Shown piece by piece: positions 1 through 13,084 of a stretch of DNA of 64,000 bases. The notes below the pieces were generated by a model. It saw nothing but the letters and a program-made list of their open reading frames with translations. It was not told where the DNA came from and did not search any database. The first letter of the stretch is position 1. Every line of letters begins with the position of its first letter. The stretch is from Parasponia andersonii (taxonomy: Eukaryota > Streptophyta > Magnoliopsida > Rosales > Cannabaceae): positions 630,271-694,270 of the forward strand of contig JXTB01000025.1 of the NCBI GenBank assembly GCA_002914805.1, in the 5' to 3' direction. The translations under genes were made by a program, and so were the position numbers.

Positions 1-3000
1 GAGGTCCAAATTCTAATTTTCTCTTCTCGTTTACTCTCCTATTAATTGCTCTCTTTTCGAGACTTTCTCTCAAGAAAACTCTAAAATGCTAACTTAAACT
101 TTGGACTGCCCTTTGCAAACTTAAGTTTCAGAATCTCATTCGCAGGTACCACACCGGTACGTAGTACCCGCTCTTTTATCAATAGTATCAAGAAAAAATT
201 TGGTACCAACAAGTACAATAATGATCAAGTAATTTCAAATATTTAGACCACTTTTACTAATTTGTAAATAAAATAAAAAGAATAAATAAAAATAACTATA
301 AAACTAGGATTCCTTTTCCGATCTATTATGAATCAATAAACATGCCTTTTAACGTGATGAATAAAACTTTATCTTATATAAAAATTATTGAGAGATAATC
401 TTTTACCACCGAAGGGACATGAATTGTCCATGTAAATTAATCAACAAAGAAAAGATCTAAGGGGGAAAAAAAAAAAAAGGAAAAGACCAGCATATATATG
501 GATGTTAATAAAATTGTTCAAAGTCAAATGTGGAGGGTGATAAAGTGTTAAAGCTCTCCATTATAAACCAGATTCTAATCACGAAAATATACCATGTTTA
601 TTACTTAAACGACAAGCAAAAAGAAGCATGAAATATGTATGGTGGAGTAGCACTTTATATAGGTACACAAGTGCTTTCATAAATAGTTCCATTGTTTGAC
701 TTTTTTAACAATATTTCTTGCGTTATTCTCAATTTCATTAAATTTTCTTGGCAAGAGTAACCTAGCAGGCTAAACTAAGCGTGGTTTCGGTTGCCTTCAA
801 AATCAAAATTTCTCGGTTCTTAGGAGTACTTAGGGCCTAGGACTGTTATTTGGTATTTATTAATGTCATGTGGTCCTTCATTGACAGCCCAAAGCTACCT
901 TATTTAAAATGATCAGAGAGGTTCCCACATAGCTACCCTTATTTATGTTATTATTATTCGCTTTCTTCTTTGATGACAAATTTTGAGCATTATTTATAGA
1001 CCCCATGAAAACAGTTGGGCAGATATATTTATGTGTGTTTCCTATATATAGTCTCCACTGTCTAAAACATCTCCATTTTATATTTCAGGCTTTGCCTGGT
1101 CAAACCGCTTGCTTGTGTGTGCAAACGAATTGTGTCTTAATTTTGTGAATTGTTGATCATATCCATTCTTTGGGGCAACTTTCGGAAATTGTTGAGCAAG
1201 TAAAACTTACGAAAACGTAAACCTATACGCGTTAGCTTATATCAAAATACATTGGAATCAAAATAATATCATATATATATATATATGGATGGTTGCCAAT
1301 CTAATAGATTTTTTTTTTTTTATTTATGGACAACGGCTATAATGAAATGTACGAAAAAATGTGCATCATTAGTACTCTTTTTTTCTCTTATTTTTTATAA
1401 TAAAAAAATGTACATACTAAATTTTCATTGAACAAATTGATACTTATGCATAGGTTGAAAAAAAAAAACTTAACGCTTATATATATATATATGTCATCTT
1501 AAAAATGAAACAAAGAAATATAACGCGCTTGTGAAGGAAAATAGGATTACTCTCTCTCTCTTCCGGATTGTATTTGTAGACTTAATCTTATTTTAGTTCC
1601 AAAACTGTTAAAATGTTTGACACCCAAACTTTTGACTGGTACTATTATTAATTTAACATGTTAAATGAGATTTCTAAAGGTTCATGTGAAAAGTTTAGAC
1701 AAAACATAATTCGAGTGCCAAATTTAAAACACACCGGAAGTTAAGGGCAACAATGCGGTTGATGCCCAAATTTGAGTGTCGAAAATGATATTTAATTAAA
1801 TTGAATAAAGAGAAAAATGTAAATAGATTAGTGATATTTTTGGGGGGCCATATGTCATAATGTAGTACCACGTGTGAGAGATAGATCTACGGAGAGAGAG
1901 ATGAATATGAGTGTATATGTGTATGTATGTGTTGGACTGAGTGAGTGGTGAGCCAGTTTCGGCCACGCGTTACATGCCAGCTATTTCGGCCATGGATTCC
2001 GTGGTCGCGCACATGACGGAACATCTGGGTCCCACCCCTGTTGATTTTTCTCTTTTAATATTTTTGTATTTTTTTCTTTCTTATTGTCTTTTTAAGTGGA
2101 TAGTCTAATGTTCTCTTCATAAAAGATTTTGTTTTTTTTTTTAAAAAAAAAAGAAGAAATAGAGCATAGTTTATGTTTAGCAACTCATGCTATTTAAATC
2201 TTTTTTAAACTTTTCCACTGGTTTTTGTTTTCTAATTAACCCTCAAAACGTTGTAAATGCAGCATGACTGTGTCAAATTTACGTGCCGACTGCCGTCGTA
2301 TTATAGTGTGGGGCGGAAGACAAAATTCATTTTCCAAAGTGTCAATTATGCGAAATTTGGCATTTAATAACTTTAACATTGTCATGGATAGCTTGTTATA
2401 TTCAGGCTCTCGTTCTCTCCCCCTGCTTTCTTTTCCTTTTTTTTTTAAAAAAAAATTAAAAAATCATTATATTTAAGCTTTTAAGATAGACAAAAATCAA
2501 AAATCATATTTTTCAATGGTTTAACTACAGTGAATAGTACATGCACATTTTAATACTCATTCTATTACAAAATTGACCTTTTCATTATAGAACCACAACT
2601 CTTCAAAACATGGAAGGTTTGGAGTTTGAATCCCATAATTTCCAAATAAAAAAACTATATAATTAAATGAATGATTTTTTTTTAAATAGCGTTTCGAATA
2701 ATATTAAAGATGAAATAATTTGCAAATTTAACATTTGTTTTTGACGTGCATTATTAATCTTACCATATGCATTGACGGTTGTCTACATTTGGCATTTGAT
2801 TAAATTCTGACTTTATTATTACAAAACTGTGGCATTTAAAATATTTAAAATAACACTTCATTAGCAAGTAAATTAATTATAATACATTTTTCAATACTCA
2901 ACTAATATATTGACTAATAAAAATTTAACAAATAATCTTTAGAATAATATCATGCGCTAGAGTAAAAAATGCAATAACATGCCAAAATTAACGTCGTATA

Positions 3001-3590
3001 ATTTTCGTTGCAATATAGCATAAATATTAGAACATGGGTTGAAGATGGTCTAATCCTACTCTTTTTAGTTTATGCAAAATTTATGTCATTTATAATCATA
3101 TTGTCATGAATAATAAAGTTTAGAAATGTTGCTAACAGTTATAACAAAAAAGAAAAACTTACAAATTGGAGGACAAAAGAAAGAGGAAAAAACTTACCAT
3201 AGTTATTCCAATATGTTGTAATTTGGTAAATTCTTTCCATGCTAAGAATCGTAATCAGGTAAGTAATGGGTAACTTTCTTCTCACAATATGTTTCTTAAA
3301 AAAACTTGAACTAAAAGAGCAACTTAATGAAGAAAAATCAAGTCAAAGAAAAGAAGGAGAATTAAAAAAAAAAAAAAAAGACACTTCTTGTTGCTATTCT
3401 ATGTATGAAAACAATTAATTCACGGAAAGAATAACCGGCTTACCAAATAAATAAGCTGAAAATATAATAATAGAAAAACGCGCTATTGCATTTAGTGAAG
3501 GTGTTATTACAATCAGCTATGCATCTATCACCGTACATTGTCGATGTGGCAACACCGCAATTCACATAATAAACTAAAGTATAGAATAAG
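1..3590. other. AT-rich intergenic region, no gene recognised
   Basis: No ORF of recognisable family is present on either strand. The stretch holds poly(A)/poly(T) runs, a short (TA)n tract near 1268-1285, another near 1480-1492, and a small GC-richer island around 1860-2040 with no coding signal. A box-B-like tRNA motif near 2610-2630 hints at a SINE scrap but cannot be supported further. Confidence 0.6.
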
Positions 3591-3877
3591 GGAACCCAAA
3601 GATAAATAAATAAACTAGGTTAGTCACATTTTTAGCCACCCAATAATTTTTTAGATTATATTTTGGTCAGTAACTTTTTAGAATATTTCAAAATTAACCC
3701 CCAAATTAGATTTTGGTCTCAGACTGACCTCGGAACCCAAAAATAAAAAAAATAATAAAAAACTAGGCTAATCACATTTTTGGCCACCCAATAATTTTAA
3801 GAATGTGTTTTAGTCAGTAACTTTTTAGAATATATCAAATTTAACCCCCAAATTAGATTTTGGTCTCAATTGACCTC
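3591..3877. repeat. Tandem duplication, about 141 bp unit
   Basis: Two head-to-tail copies start with the same GGAACCCAAA segment (3591 and 3732) and run through the same phrases to a shared end near 3731 and 3877. They differ by scattered substitutions and small indels, mainly in the A-rich part. The array lies about 300 bp upstream of the PUB9 TATA box. Confidence 0.85.
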
Positions 3878-3933
3878 AAAATTTCCTACTGCTTTCTAAT
3901 TATATTATTTTGAATCATTCTCAAACTATTATT

Positions 3934-4098
3934 CATAATAAAATTGTTCAAATTAAAACAAAAACATAATTCCAAGGGCAAATTAGTTCTATTCTAAAAA
4001 AGAAAAGAAAAGAAATCATAATAAAATTGTTCAAATTAAAACAAAAACATAATTCCAAGGGCAAATTAGTTCTATTCTAAAAAAAAAAAAAAAGAAAA
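3934..4098. repeat. Tandem duplication, 83 bp unit, nearly identical copies
   Basis: The segment beginning CATAATAAAATTG at 3934 is repeated from 4017. The copies are identical by eye until the terminal A/G-rich tail, where run lengths differ. The near identity implies a younger event than the neighbouring 141-bp duplication. Confidence 0.9.
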
Positions 4099-4162
4099 GA
4101 AAAGGAGTAATGAACCAAAATAAAATTTCTTTTTAATCATTATGACATACCAAAAAAAAAAT

Positions 4163-4507
4163 TATAAAAGGAGTTAAATATAGAAAGAGAGAAGAGAGAG
4201 AGAGAGAGGAGAGGAGGTGGGTGAGTGCAGAGGGAGAAGCGTGTGTGGTATTTGTGAGTTTGTGGAGTTAATATTCAGTTTTCATAGAAATTACTGAGAA
4301 TAGTTGAACCAGAGACCCAAAGAAGACGACAGAGAGAGAGAGTGTGTGTTTGTGTCTCTAAACCAAACAAACAATGAAACAGAGTATTCTCATTCTTATT
4401 CTCTGTTTCGCCATTTTTGGTTGCACCTGAAATTTTCACGTATTGCAGGAAGAGACCCGAGAAGGGTTTTTTGTTTTCTTTTGAATTTTTTGAACCGGGG
4501 TGATCGA
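4163..4507 (+). promoter_or_regulatory. PUB9 core promoter and 5' leader
   Basis: A TATA box, TATAAAAG, lies at 4163-4170 and is followed by a GA-rich tract (about 4183-4217), so transcription probably starts near 4195. The leader would be about 310 nt, with only one upstream ATG (4374). A possible splice acceptor (TATTGCAG, ending near 4449) means a leader intron cannot be excluded. Confidence 0.5.
4374..4430 (+). CDS. Upstream ORF in PUB9 leader (18 aa)
   Basis: This is the only ATG between the predicted transcription start and the PUB9 start codon. It opens an 18-codon frame rich in Ile, Leu and Phe, ending in TGA, 77 nt before the main ATG. If the leader is unspliced, ribosomes would meet it first and it could lower PUB9 translation. 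Its peptide resembles nothing I recognise. Whether it is translated is inference. Confidence 0.35.
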   Translation: MKQSILILILCFAIFGCT

Positions 4508-6812
4508 ATGGCGAAGACGGGGGTCTTTGATTCTGATCCGACGGTGATGGCTAAGGCCATGACGGAGTTGAAGAAGGAGCTTCAGAGACTGGTGAGGGCC
4601 ATCATCGACGATGAGGATTACAGCACGGAAACAGTCGATCAGGCCAAGGACACCCTCCTTGCTCTCAGGGAATTAAAGCTTAGACAGGAATCCCTCTCAA
4701 TGAAGCTCCAAGATACTCTTTCATGTCCACAGGAGTTTCGCTGCCCACTCTCCAAGGAGTTGATGAGAGATCCTGTTATTGTGGCCTCGGGTCAGGTTAG
4801 TTCGAATTGTCCTTCTCGCTTCCCCTGTTTGTTTGGTTCCTGAGAAAGTGAAGAAGAAAATCAGAAAATTCCAGTTTTGGGTGTCAGAAATATCGAACAC
4901 GCTAGTGGGTTTCGTTGTAATTTGGGTACATTTTGGTGGGTTTTTTGAGATTCTAGCATAAACGCAGTGAATGATATTGAAGATCTTTATTTTCTTTCAC
5001 TTTCTCTTGTTTTCCTCTGTTTTCTTGGATACCAATCGAAGGGTTAAACTTTTTTTCTTTTTTCTTTCTTTTTTTTTTCTTACCCTCTTGAAAAAAGATT
5101 GTTGTCTTTGTTTAAAGTGAGTTGATTTGACTGCTGGAACTTTCTTTGAGTTCGGCATGGCTTTTTCTTTGAGTTCTTATACTTTATCCTCTGTTTTGGA
5201 TCGAAGATATGTAGGGAAGGTGTTTGTACAAGGTGATATGTTATCAGAATCTATTTTGTTTTTCCTTTCCCTTATAAAAATTAATAATCATAATAAAGCT
5301 GTAAGGGTTTTGAAGAAGTGGTGAAAAAAAAGTTTAGTAGGATACTTAATTGCTTACTCTCTTTGGATTTGAATTCTTGACTATTTCTAGGAATTTTGAT
5401 TTCTGGGTAGTTGTTGGAGTTACAATATGGGATTAAAGTACTGTGATGTTAGTACTGTTGTTAAAATTGGTACTTAAAGTAGTAACATTTCAATTGGCCA
5501 GGACGATGAAGCTTTTCCTTTTAACTATATATTGAGATGTATGTAATTGTCATCTTCTTAATGAACTCTGGAACCAAACATGTGTCAATGATTAATGTGT
5601 TGAGCTGTCTTGAATTAATACTCTAGAAAATATGGGAACATAGAAAAGGATTGAAGCCTTTATTCAAATGCATTTTGTAATGTCCCAGTTCTAATTGGTT
5701 CTAATCTTTGCTTGTTTCTATTCTAGACATATGACAGACCGTTTATCCAGAAGTGGTTGAAGGCAGGGAACCGGACATGTCCTCTTACGCAACAAGTCCT
5801 CTCACACACAATCCTTACCCCTAATCACTTGATTCGGGAAATGATTTCACAGTGGTGTAAGTGCCGAGGTATTGAATTGTCGGACCCTGTTCTCTATTTT
5901 AATGAAGAAGGTATAACAGAAGCCGATCGAGACCATTTTCTTTCTTTGCTGGGGAAGATGTCTTCAGGACTACCTGAGCAGAAAGAAGCTGCAAAGGAGC
6001 TTCGAATGTTGACGAAGAGGATGCCTTCGTTTCGTGCACTTTTTGGAGAGTCCTTAGAGTCTATCCCTCAATTGCTTCGTCCACTATCAGAAGGCAAGTC
6101 TCAGACTGGTATTCAGCCTGAGCTACAAGAAGATGTGATCACTACACTCTTGAATCTTTCAATCCATGACAACAACAAGAAGCTTGTTGCAGAAACCCCC
6201 ATGGTAATTCCTCTTCTTATTGAAGCTCTCAGATCAGGAACTATCGAGACAAGGAGCAATGCAGCTGCTGCCCTCTTCACTTTGTCAGCTCTTGATTCCA
6301 ACAAGGCACTCATTGGGAAAGCTGGGGCTCTAAAACCTCTTATTGATCTTTTAGAAGAAGGGCATCCGTTAGCTATGAAAGATGTTGCTTCTGCAATTTT
6401 CAATTTATGCATCCTCCATGAAAACAAGACGAGAGTGGTACGTGATGGCGTAGTTGGGGTAATTCTGAAGAAGATAACAAATCGAATGTATGTTGATGAG
6501 TTGTTGACTATCCTTGCAATGCTAGCAACCCATCAAAAAGCTGTGGAAGAAATGGGAGAGCTTGGAGCTGTTCCTTGCTTGCTCAGCATTATCAGGGAAA
6601 ATACTTGTGACCGTACCAAGGAGAATTCTATTGCGATTCTTCATGCTATCTGTTTTAATGATAGAACCAAGTGGAAAGAAATCAGGGAAGAAGAGAAAGT
6701 GTACGGAACAATGTCTAAGCTGACCCAGAATGGCACTGCCAGAGCCAAAAGGAAAGCTAGTGGCATTCTTGAGAGACTGAACAGGGCAGTAAATTTGACA
6801 CATACTGCATGA
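4508..6812 (+). CDS. PUB9: U-box/ARM-repeat E3 ubiquitin ligase, PUB9-like
   Basis: Two exons, 4508-4795 and 5727-6812, join in phase 0 across a GT-AG intron and encode 457 residues, close to the 460 of Arabidopsis PUB9. Residues 1-72 form a charged helical N-terminal region. The U-box spans about 73-147 and is split by the intron just after VASGQ; the next exon supplies TYDRPFIQKW. Residues from about 200 onward are armadillo repeats, with leucine-rich helices and phrases such as AAAALFTLSALDSNK. Plant U-box ligases of this class transfer ubiquitin from an E2 to substrates bound by the ARM region, mostly in cytosol or nucleus; PUB9 has been linked to S-domain receptor kinases and ABA responses (family knowledge). 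The ATG at 4508 is the first in-frame ATG; upstream in-frame sequence lacks ATG. The gene converges on CHIP. Other PUB paralogues of the same subclass are the main alternative. Confidence 0.93.
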
Positions 6813-7872
6813 TTTGGATCACTTTTGGTGCCATCACAGTGCAGTGTGGCTGTAAATTCTGCATCTATATTTCTAAGCACCATTGTCGTTAATGCAACTT
6901 TGCCTCTCTGGCTCCCTATGGTCCCTCTCAATCATCACTTTGTAAATTCTTTGTTTCCCTTTTTGAGTGTCAAATTTTTCAGGTTCTTGAGTTGGTCACT
7001 GTGAATAAATACGATACAAGCTTTTTATCTACCACAATGAATATGATCAGTACTTTTTCCAATGCTAAATCCTGATAAAACGAAGAGTAGAGGGACTAAG
7101 GTGTCATTGATTATAGGCATTAGGTAATAGATTTATTCGAATATGTACTAGCACCAACAATTCAGAAAGTCTAGCACTACACAATTCTGTATAGTATCAC
7201 TCGTAAGTATCAATATTAGTGGAAGATAAATCTCACTCGACCCAAGTGCTCCCTTTACTTACTTTTGACTTTGGAATATAGCCAACACATAAAATGGAAG
7301 TGAAAACCACTATGGGAAGATTCCAAAATGAATGAACCAACGGTTCTAAATAACGAAAGAGAAGATATCAAAACGCAACGAGAAGAATGTGGCTATATTC
7401 AATGGCGCTGTGACATTCAAGGTTGTGGTCCAATAAAGATGCCTAAGCATCTTTTTCCTGTGAAAATAATTATTGAACAAAAGAGTTATCTACCGACTTA
7501 TTAGAATTATTTAAAACCAAATACATAGCTACATGAATATGCATGTATAAATGGTAGATGTTGTCATTGTGCATATACACACCTTATCCTTGGATTCTCA
7601 GACTTATTCCATATTATTATTATTATTATTTGTGGTAGATTTTTGTGGATACTGTTGATTTGCTTTAACCCCTTGAACTTACTCTTTCATAAAAGTCACA
7701 CCGGATTCCCTATTCTTTGTCTGTATTATAATCAAGAAAGCCCACATACATCAAGGTGATTGTGAAAAAGTTCCGAAAGTAAAATATGAAAAACTGCTTT
7801 GTATTCAGTTTTATCTTTTGTCTTGACCACAAAAGATAAAGACATTGCATTATTTTCCTTTTGTAGAATTAG

Positions 7873-7908
<36 letters not shown>

Positions 7909-10900
7909 TGGCGTACGTATTTTTATTATTAATTCTTTTTTTCCCCCCCTCATGTTCACATTGAAAATCTATGCTTCGTAGTATAAACAATTCTATGTAT
8001 ACATTATTGGAATCTAATCACAGAAGTTTGATGAGTAGGCATTGACATGGCTTGTCGTTTTCTAGACCAGAAAACTATCATACGACATTGTTTATTCTCA
8101 ATATAAGCCACCACCACAAATCTGGTATAGTTAGTTAGTGACCCTTTCTAATTCTTTTCACGCGTGGTAACATTCATACTACTTTTTGTTCTTTTATATT
8201 AAAATGACATACAAACCAAACTAAACAGAGACAAAACTACTTAAAAGAGGTGATCATGTCTAAATCCAAAAAAGTTGAGGGACCAAACAGGTCTCCCATG
8301 TGGCAGTTACAACTTGCACCATAATTAACCTTAACAGCTATCAATTTTTGCCCAGCCTCTAACCCAGCAGCATTGGCAGATATGGACCAGGGTTGTAGGA
8401 CTTTTTTCCCATTGATCATGTCTTAGCTGGATCTTCTACCATTATAATTTGTGGCAAAGTTCTCTTTTATTTTTCAGCTAAAAAAAAAAAAAAAAACGCA
8501 GCCAAATGGCTTTGTAGGTGGCCTAGCGTGTCTTATTAGTGAATTATTGTGGTTTGAAGTGATAAGACGCAAACTGAGTATTGGTTTTATGTGCTGGCCG
8601 TTCGGAAGTGACGTGAGGATGGTCTATTCAAGCCAATCTTTAAACTTGTTGAAGGGAATGAGTAGTGAGTGGTGCAAAATTAGATTCGTATCTTCTTTTT
8701 AAGAGATGGAAAAACTCAAACGAATTTTAGAAAGAACTATATATAGCCAACAAAGTGTCACTGATGAATTGACTGTACCCGGGTAAAGGGTATTACTGAG
8801 ATATTTTCAAAGATTGAAAAGACTTTACATAATGACTACGGAATGGGTGAAGTACGGGGACTTTAAATCCTTTATACCAGTCTCGAGAAGACATCCTGAA
8901 TTCGACTTGTACAAGTGTACAAACTCATCATGTTTTTTGTTGCATGTTTTATGAACGTTTAACTATCACAAATTTGCATAGTAATCAATATTATGTAACT
9001 CTGATAGAATTGTGCGCGCGCGTGTGCGTGTGTGTGTTTGTTTGTTTTAATCTATTTTTAAAAAAAATTGAAAAAACTATAAACAAGAAACGAGCGAATC
9101 GTGAGTATATCATGCAATTCATTAGCCAAGACTACCAAAACTGTCAGTAACTATCTGCGGCTCTTTGATAGCTTTTATTGCCTTTGATCAGATTCGTTGG
9201 TCAAGAAACTAAAATGATAAAGATCAGCCTCAATCATTGTCATTTGACGACAAGTTTACCCATAATTTCAAAGATGGGACTAAAACTTTTGTTTGGACAT
9301 ATTCCTTTAACTTTAGAAAATAAAACTAGCTTAAAAATAGAAAGAAACATACATCTAGAAAATATCTTGGTTTTAAGAACTTGACCGAATATTTATTTTG
9401 GCTATGATTCTTTTTAATGTAAATACGAATACACCAATCACATAAATTTGAACTACCATTCTTTCTCCATATCCTACATTTTTAGTGTTTTTAAAATATT
9501 ATTCTTGAATGTTGTCTTAATATTGATGAAGTATTGCTCATAAATTGGGTATTTAAATACTAAAAAAGAAATATGAAATTATTTGACCTCAGTCAATTGG
9601 ATTCGACCTTAATTGAAATTCCAAGCAAAATTTGAAGTTGAATGTGACGATTGGACACCAACCGAATTCAATTGACCATAATTGAGCTCGATACTAGGAA
9701 GTGAATTAGTATCTATTTTTGAGATTAAATGTATTGGTCTTGAGCGTATGATCGAAATTTATAGGATAATATTAGAGTCATTATCATATTCATTCAGAGA
9801 TATCTAAGAAGAATGCATATGTATTCGTTGTTTATTTTGTCCTAAGAACAAAGAGAAAATTATTGTTTTGCATACGTAAGTGTTTATTAGGAATTAGAAA
9901 TACGAAAATGCGTAATTTCATAGATGTAATGCGTAAAATAAGTTTTATGGCCGAAATGCTTTAGTTATCATAGCTGCTCTAAATTCCTCATATTTATTTT
10001 GGTTATAATTCATTGTAATGCAAATTTGAGTACATCAATCACCCACACGAGGGTGCAAACAGTAGGCCCTGCCAAAGGCTTCAATTTACAGGCTAAAACT
10101 TTAGGTCTGCGTATTTATTGATTATTTAGATCTTGATTTTGGTTAAATCATTGCTTGGCCATTGGTCGTCTTCCGAACATTTTCTGAAACAAGATTCTTA
10201 TAGCACATCGATTAATGATTTGAAAAATCTCAAAACCAAAGATATCTTCTTCAAGTCCTCCAAGTCAAACGAGTCAAAAGCATCTGAAAGCAGGGTAATT
10301 TTTCCAATTTACATTTCTCAGTCTGTCTAGAATTTATAGGTCAAATCCTAGTAGATGATAAAAATAAATAAAGCACCTATACCCAATAGCAAAAGATGAA
10401 TGTAAGAACTATGATAACATATTGAAATGCTGTCAAGTCACTAAACCAGCTAATCTTACTTGCCCACTAAAAGCAGAATTCAAGACATTTTATTCTACAA
10501 GGTCCAATTTGTATGCAATAAATTATTAAGACGGGTGGATGGGGTGGTGGATTAGACTCGTGACTGGATTCAAAATCTCTAATTCAGCCCTTCTTCTAGT
10601 TCCCTTGAGGGGGGAACACTGATATCCCTTCCGAAAAATGGGAATAGCAGATTATTACAACTGAAAATCCATCTCTTGAATCCTTGAACTGATCAGAAAG
10701 AAGATTAGAAGACTATAGTTAGTCTATTCAATTACCAAGCAACAGCTGTCGCCACCAACGAGACTTCCAGCATACAAACTGAGAAGTGACCACAAGGATT
10801 AGGGATCCATGAACTGTTTTAGGCTGTCTTTTTACATTTACTTGGGTTTCATCTTGGGATAAACATGTAATGTCAACCTAAAATATTAATAATGAACTTC

Positions 10901-11400
10901 AAAGTAACTCACCAAATAACTTTAGAGCACAACAAAACATGACAACTGAAAATCCCCTCCTCGAAAAAAACAAACAAAATATACTGATACCAGCATATAT
11001 CCTAGGGTATTAAATTCCTCATCTAACATAGAGTTTATGGTAAAAAATATGACACCAAGAAACTAAAGTTCAATGTCGCTTTACCAGATATCAAGATTAC
11101 ACTGACGCAGTCAACACAATCTTTTTGGGTGGGTATAAGCAAACAGCAACTTTTGTGCTTACATGATAGTATAATAGTTGATTCCTCAAATAGCAAAGTT
11201 CAAATCTGTACAAGCAGTTAGGAACTGGCTCCATGTACAATTCAAAAAGCATGACCTTGAAAATGATTGCAGAGAAAGACTCGGATCACAGAGAATTAAC
11301 GATGCACAGTTGTCTCGGACAACAACCAGAATATGCGCATTTAGCCCATTCAATCCAGATGTTTCCACAACTATCAAACAGTCGCCAAAGTATTTAACCT
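6813..11400. other. Intergenic region between convergent PUB9 and CHIP
   Basis: This holds the 3' ends of both genes and no further gene that I can support. It includes a (TA)n microsatellite at about 7877-7907, a T8C7 tract at 7935-7949, and a GT-rich tract near 9013-9040. Two stretches near 9393-9445 and 9985-10045 resemble each other (shared TATTTATTTTGG and ACATCAATCAC-type phrases), so they may be copies of one dispersed repeat. A tRNA-like phrase around 10540-10575 is too weak to call. Confidence 0.6.
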
Positions 11401-13053
11401 TCAGTCTGTTCTGTAGGCCCAACCGTGTTTGTCTAGAAAAGCTTGAACTGCTTCCTTTATGGCCAAGTTCGGAACTAGCTGGCGTTCATCGAGTGGCTCG
11501 CGTGTAATTGGATCAAATGTACCCACCTAATTGCAATTCATGTCAATAAGTCAGAGAACAATACTGATTATACAGATGAATGGAGCACACCAATTGGTCG
11601 AAGCCATTTCACAACTATAACATCACCTTACAAAGATGTTCCATAATGACTGACCGCTCGTACGTAAGACCACTAGGAGTGATCACAGGATCACGGAATA
11701 TATCGAGTGTAATTTTACAACATAAGTAATCTGGCACCTGAAATTTTTAATCAGACTCTCCCACTAGATACATCGTAGATATTTGTCAAAAGAATAAACA
11801 AGAAAAGGAAAGAAGATACAGATAATCAAATCCTTACTTCTTGTGGTGTGTCAGCGTCTCCAGCTATCTGGAAAACTCTTTCTAGAACCTTTAACTGTTC
11901 AATTTCAGTAGAACCTTCATCATTAAACCCGTCTACTTCAGAATCATCAAGCAAGTGTTTCTGTTTAAGGGCAGTTTCACAAGCTTCTCTGCAGCACCGA
12001 GAAAAAAGATAATCAAACATTATATAACAGAATCAGTATGCATTAGTGAGCACAATGCAAACTGTTTCCCACATATCAGGCCTAAACTCACAGGGGATAC
12101 ATACTTTAAACTCTGCAAATCCCATGAACGCTTGGTAGATGCATTCTCCCACTCCATGTATTTTGCTTTTGCAAGCTCTTGCCAGATCTCCTCCACCATA
12201 TAACCCTTGGGATTGGCAACCCTCCCAAGATCCAAAGCCTGCACCAAAAAAAGTTCAAAAGAGATTATTGAGTCTGAAGCTTTTGATTAATGTGCACCCG
12301 TGGTAAGGAAACAGTGACAACACAGAAAAGGACTACAGGTCTGCAAGTATGCGGCTATTAAAGAAATACTAATGAACCATTCAGGATATAAAGCACTTCA
12401 TACCTTCTCCAATTCCTTAATTCCTTCAGCATATTCTTTCCTCTCTAGTAACGCAAGTCCCAACATATAATGGCCCTGAACACAACAAATCAACACCAAC
12501 TGGATAATGTCTAATGATCCGAGAAAGAAATGAGTAAAATAGGCTAAATATCAGACTAGAGTCTATGGGTGTAACAATTCTAATCAAAATGGTAAACTAA
12601 CAACTAGTCATTTTCAGAAAGAAGACGTGCCAATTACCATCACCATATTCCGCTCCTACAAACATCTAAAAGCATAACTTCTAGGATAACTCATCCCGAG
12701 TTTTATTTTTAAACACAGTATACATGCTTCGCATATTCAATTTAGAGATAGCAGTCTGATTATCGTCTTGCGCCGTCAAACTTTCAATCAGCAACAAGCA
12801 AACAAAAACTAAATAACCAGAGTTTTCAAGGATTGATGAAAAAGGGAAAGCTCGTAATTACAGAATGATTACAAAGAAGAGGTCTAAAACGGCTGAACTG
12901 AGATTCTGACCTTAACTGAACTATTGTCGAGCTGAATAGCTCTTCGACAATCCTCTTCTACTCTTGCCCAATCACTGCAAAACAACATAACCAATTGAAA
13001 AGCAGAATAACAACAAAAGTAAATGCACTAAAAGAAATCGAATAAATGTAACA

Positions 13054-13084
<31 letters not shown>

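Noticed and set aside
4304-4507. N-terminal extension of PUB9 in the same frame
   Set aside because: The extension has no ATG (it would start at TTG), and the 4508 start gives the normal family length.
8237-8419. 60-codon minus-strand ORF with mixed composition
   Set aside because: Looks less AT-driven than its neighbours but I recognise no family, no splice partner and no promoter.
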